Of a stretch of 5,811 nucleotides of DNA, positions 5,450 through 5,811 are shown piece by piece. The stretch is taken from positions 600 to 6,410 of the forward strand of contig DBWE01000214.1 in NCBI GenBank assembly GCA_002308315.1. Direction: 5' to 3'. Origin of the DNA: Clostridiales bacterium UBA1246 (GTDB lineage Bacteria; Bacillota; Clostridia; Oscillospirales; Oscillospiraceae). Within the stretch, counting starts at the first letter, position 1. Each line of letters begins with the position of its first letter. Under the pieces are notes generated by a model. The model searched no databases, was not told where the DNA came from, and worked only from the letters and a program-made list of their open reading frames with translations. The translations under genes and the position numbers were made by a program.

Positions 5450-5811
5450 ATGAAATACTTATACGAAACTCATATGCATACCGCCGAGGTCAGCCGCTGC
5501 GCTTCCGCGCCGGCCGTGGATCAGGTACGCTTTTATAAAGAGCAGGGCTTTGACGGCATAGTCATAACCGATCATTTCCTCGGGGGCAACACGACCGTGC
5601 CGGTCGATCTGCCCTGGAACGAGAGGATAGACCTTTTCTGCCGCGGCTATGAGCTGGCGGCGGAAGCGGGGGAGAAGGTCGGCCTCAAGGTCTTCTTCGG
5701 CTGGGAATACGCAGACCAGGGCAGCGACTTCCTCACCTACGGGCTCGACAAGGCCTGGCTCTTAGAGATGGAGGGGCTGCTGAGCATGTCCATCACGGAC
5801 TATCTGGATTT
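5450..5811 (+). CDS. PHP-domain metal-dependent phosphoesterase, partial
   Basis: The first 120 complete codons of a PHP-domain protein are visible; the gene continues past the right edge. PHP proteins fold as a distorted barrel holding two or three metal ions and hydrolyse phosphoesters (histidinol phosphate phosphatase, DNA polymerase-associated and nucleotide phosphatases are known members). Visible metal-binding motifs are H8-M-H10 (motif I, ETHMHTAEVS), T40-D41-H42 (motif II, after GFDGIVI), and the glutamate of GWEYA at residue 86 (motif III). No signal peptide is seen, so it is cytosolic. AAAGGAG (5435-5441) lies 8 bases before the ATG. The later motifs that separate subfamilies are outside the window, so the substrate is unknown. 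It is transcribed away from the phosphatase gene across a shared regulatory region. Confidence 0.9.
   Translation, partial: MKYLYETHMHTAEVSRCASAPAVDQVRFYKEQGFDGIVITDHFLGGNTTVPVDLPWNERIDLFCRGYELAAEAGEKVGLKVFFGWEYADQGSDFLTYGLDKAWLLEMEGLLSMSITDYLD

Noticed and set aside
3429..5453. Very long plus-strand open frame of 674 codons antisense to the phosphatase
   Set aside because: The minus-strand frame has a signal peptide, full catalytic site, ribosome site and terminator. The plus-strand translation is a low-complexity run of Val, Gly, His and Ala typical of the complement of GC-rich codons, and it runs into the leader of the PHP gene.

Overview
The window reads as a stretch of chromosome from a GC-rich member of the Bacillota, most likely an uncultured anaerobic Clostridia-type bacterium of the kind recovered in metagenome assemblies. 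Supports: strong AGGAGG-like ribosome binding sites about 8 bases before starts, a Gram-positive style lipoprotein binding protein, a secreted enzyme with C-terminal stalk (copper-amine-oxidase-N-like) repeats, frequent use of ATA isoleucine codons despite the GC richness, and dense coding with short gaps. This placement is inference; no marker gene is present.

Layout. Four genes lie on the minus strand and one on the plus strand. Reading along the minus strand from the right: a secreted alkaline phosphatase with extra C-terminal domains (5318-2739), closed by a clear intrinsic terminator (2680-2723). Next comes a well-formed sigma-A promoter (2607-2635), a short leader with a stem-loop, and an iron-siderophore/cobalamin-type ABC importer: lipoprotein binding protein (2536-1538), FecCD/BtuC-type permease (1315-269) and ATPase (272 to beyond the left edge). 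Permease and ATPase overlap by ATGA, so they are translationally coupled; binding protein and permease are 222 bases apart with a stable inverted repeat between them. On the plus strand, a PHP-domain metal-dependent phosphoesterase begins at 5450 and runs off the right edge. It is divergent from the phosphatase across a 131-base region holding a perfect 18-bp palindrome.

How the genes work together. The importer genes form one uptake unit: the lipoprotein captures a chelate or corrinoid outside the membrane, the permease passes it and the ATPase powers it. The substrate cannot be told from sequence. The phosphatase is an independent transcription unit that probably releases phosphate from organic esters at the cell surface. 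The PHP protein may share regulation with it through the palindrome.

Most notable points. (1) The ATPase looks chimeric: its first ~40 residues are FecE/BtuD-like and match the operon, but from the Walker A motif to the left edge it reads like a LolD/MacB-type ATPase with different codon preference, suggesting an assembly join or recombination. (2) The phosphatase keeps a complete catalytic site yet is about twice the classical length. (3) Several unexplained small DNA/RNA elements sit in the three gaps. I see no CRISPR, insertion sequence, tRNA, rRNA or defence system, and no convincing new system; this is largely ordinary metabolic and transport sequence. No gene-free stretch exceeds 300 bases.
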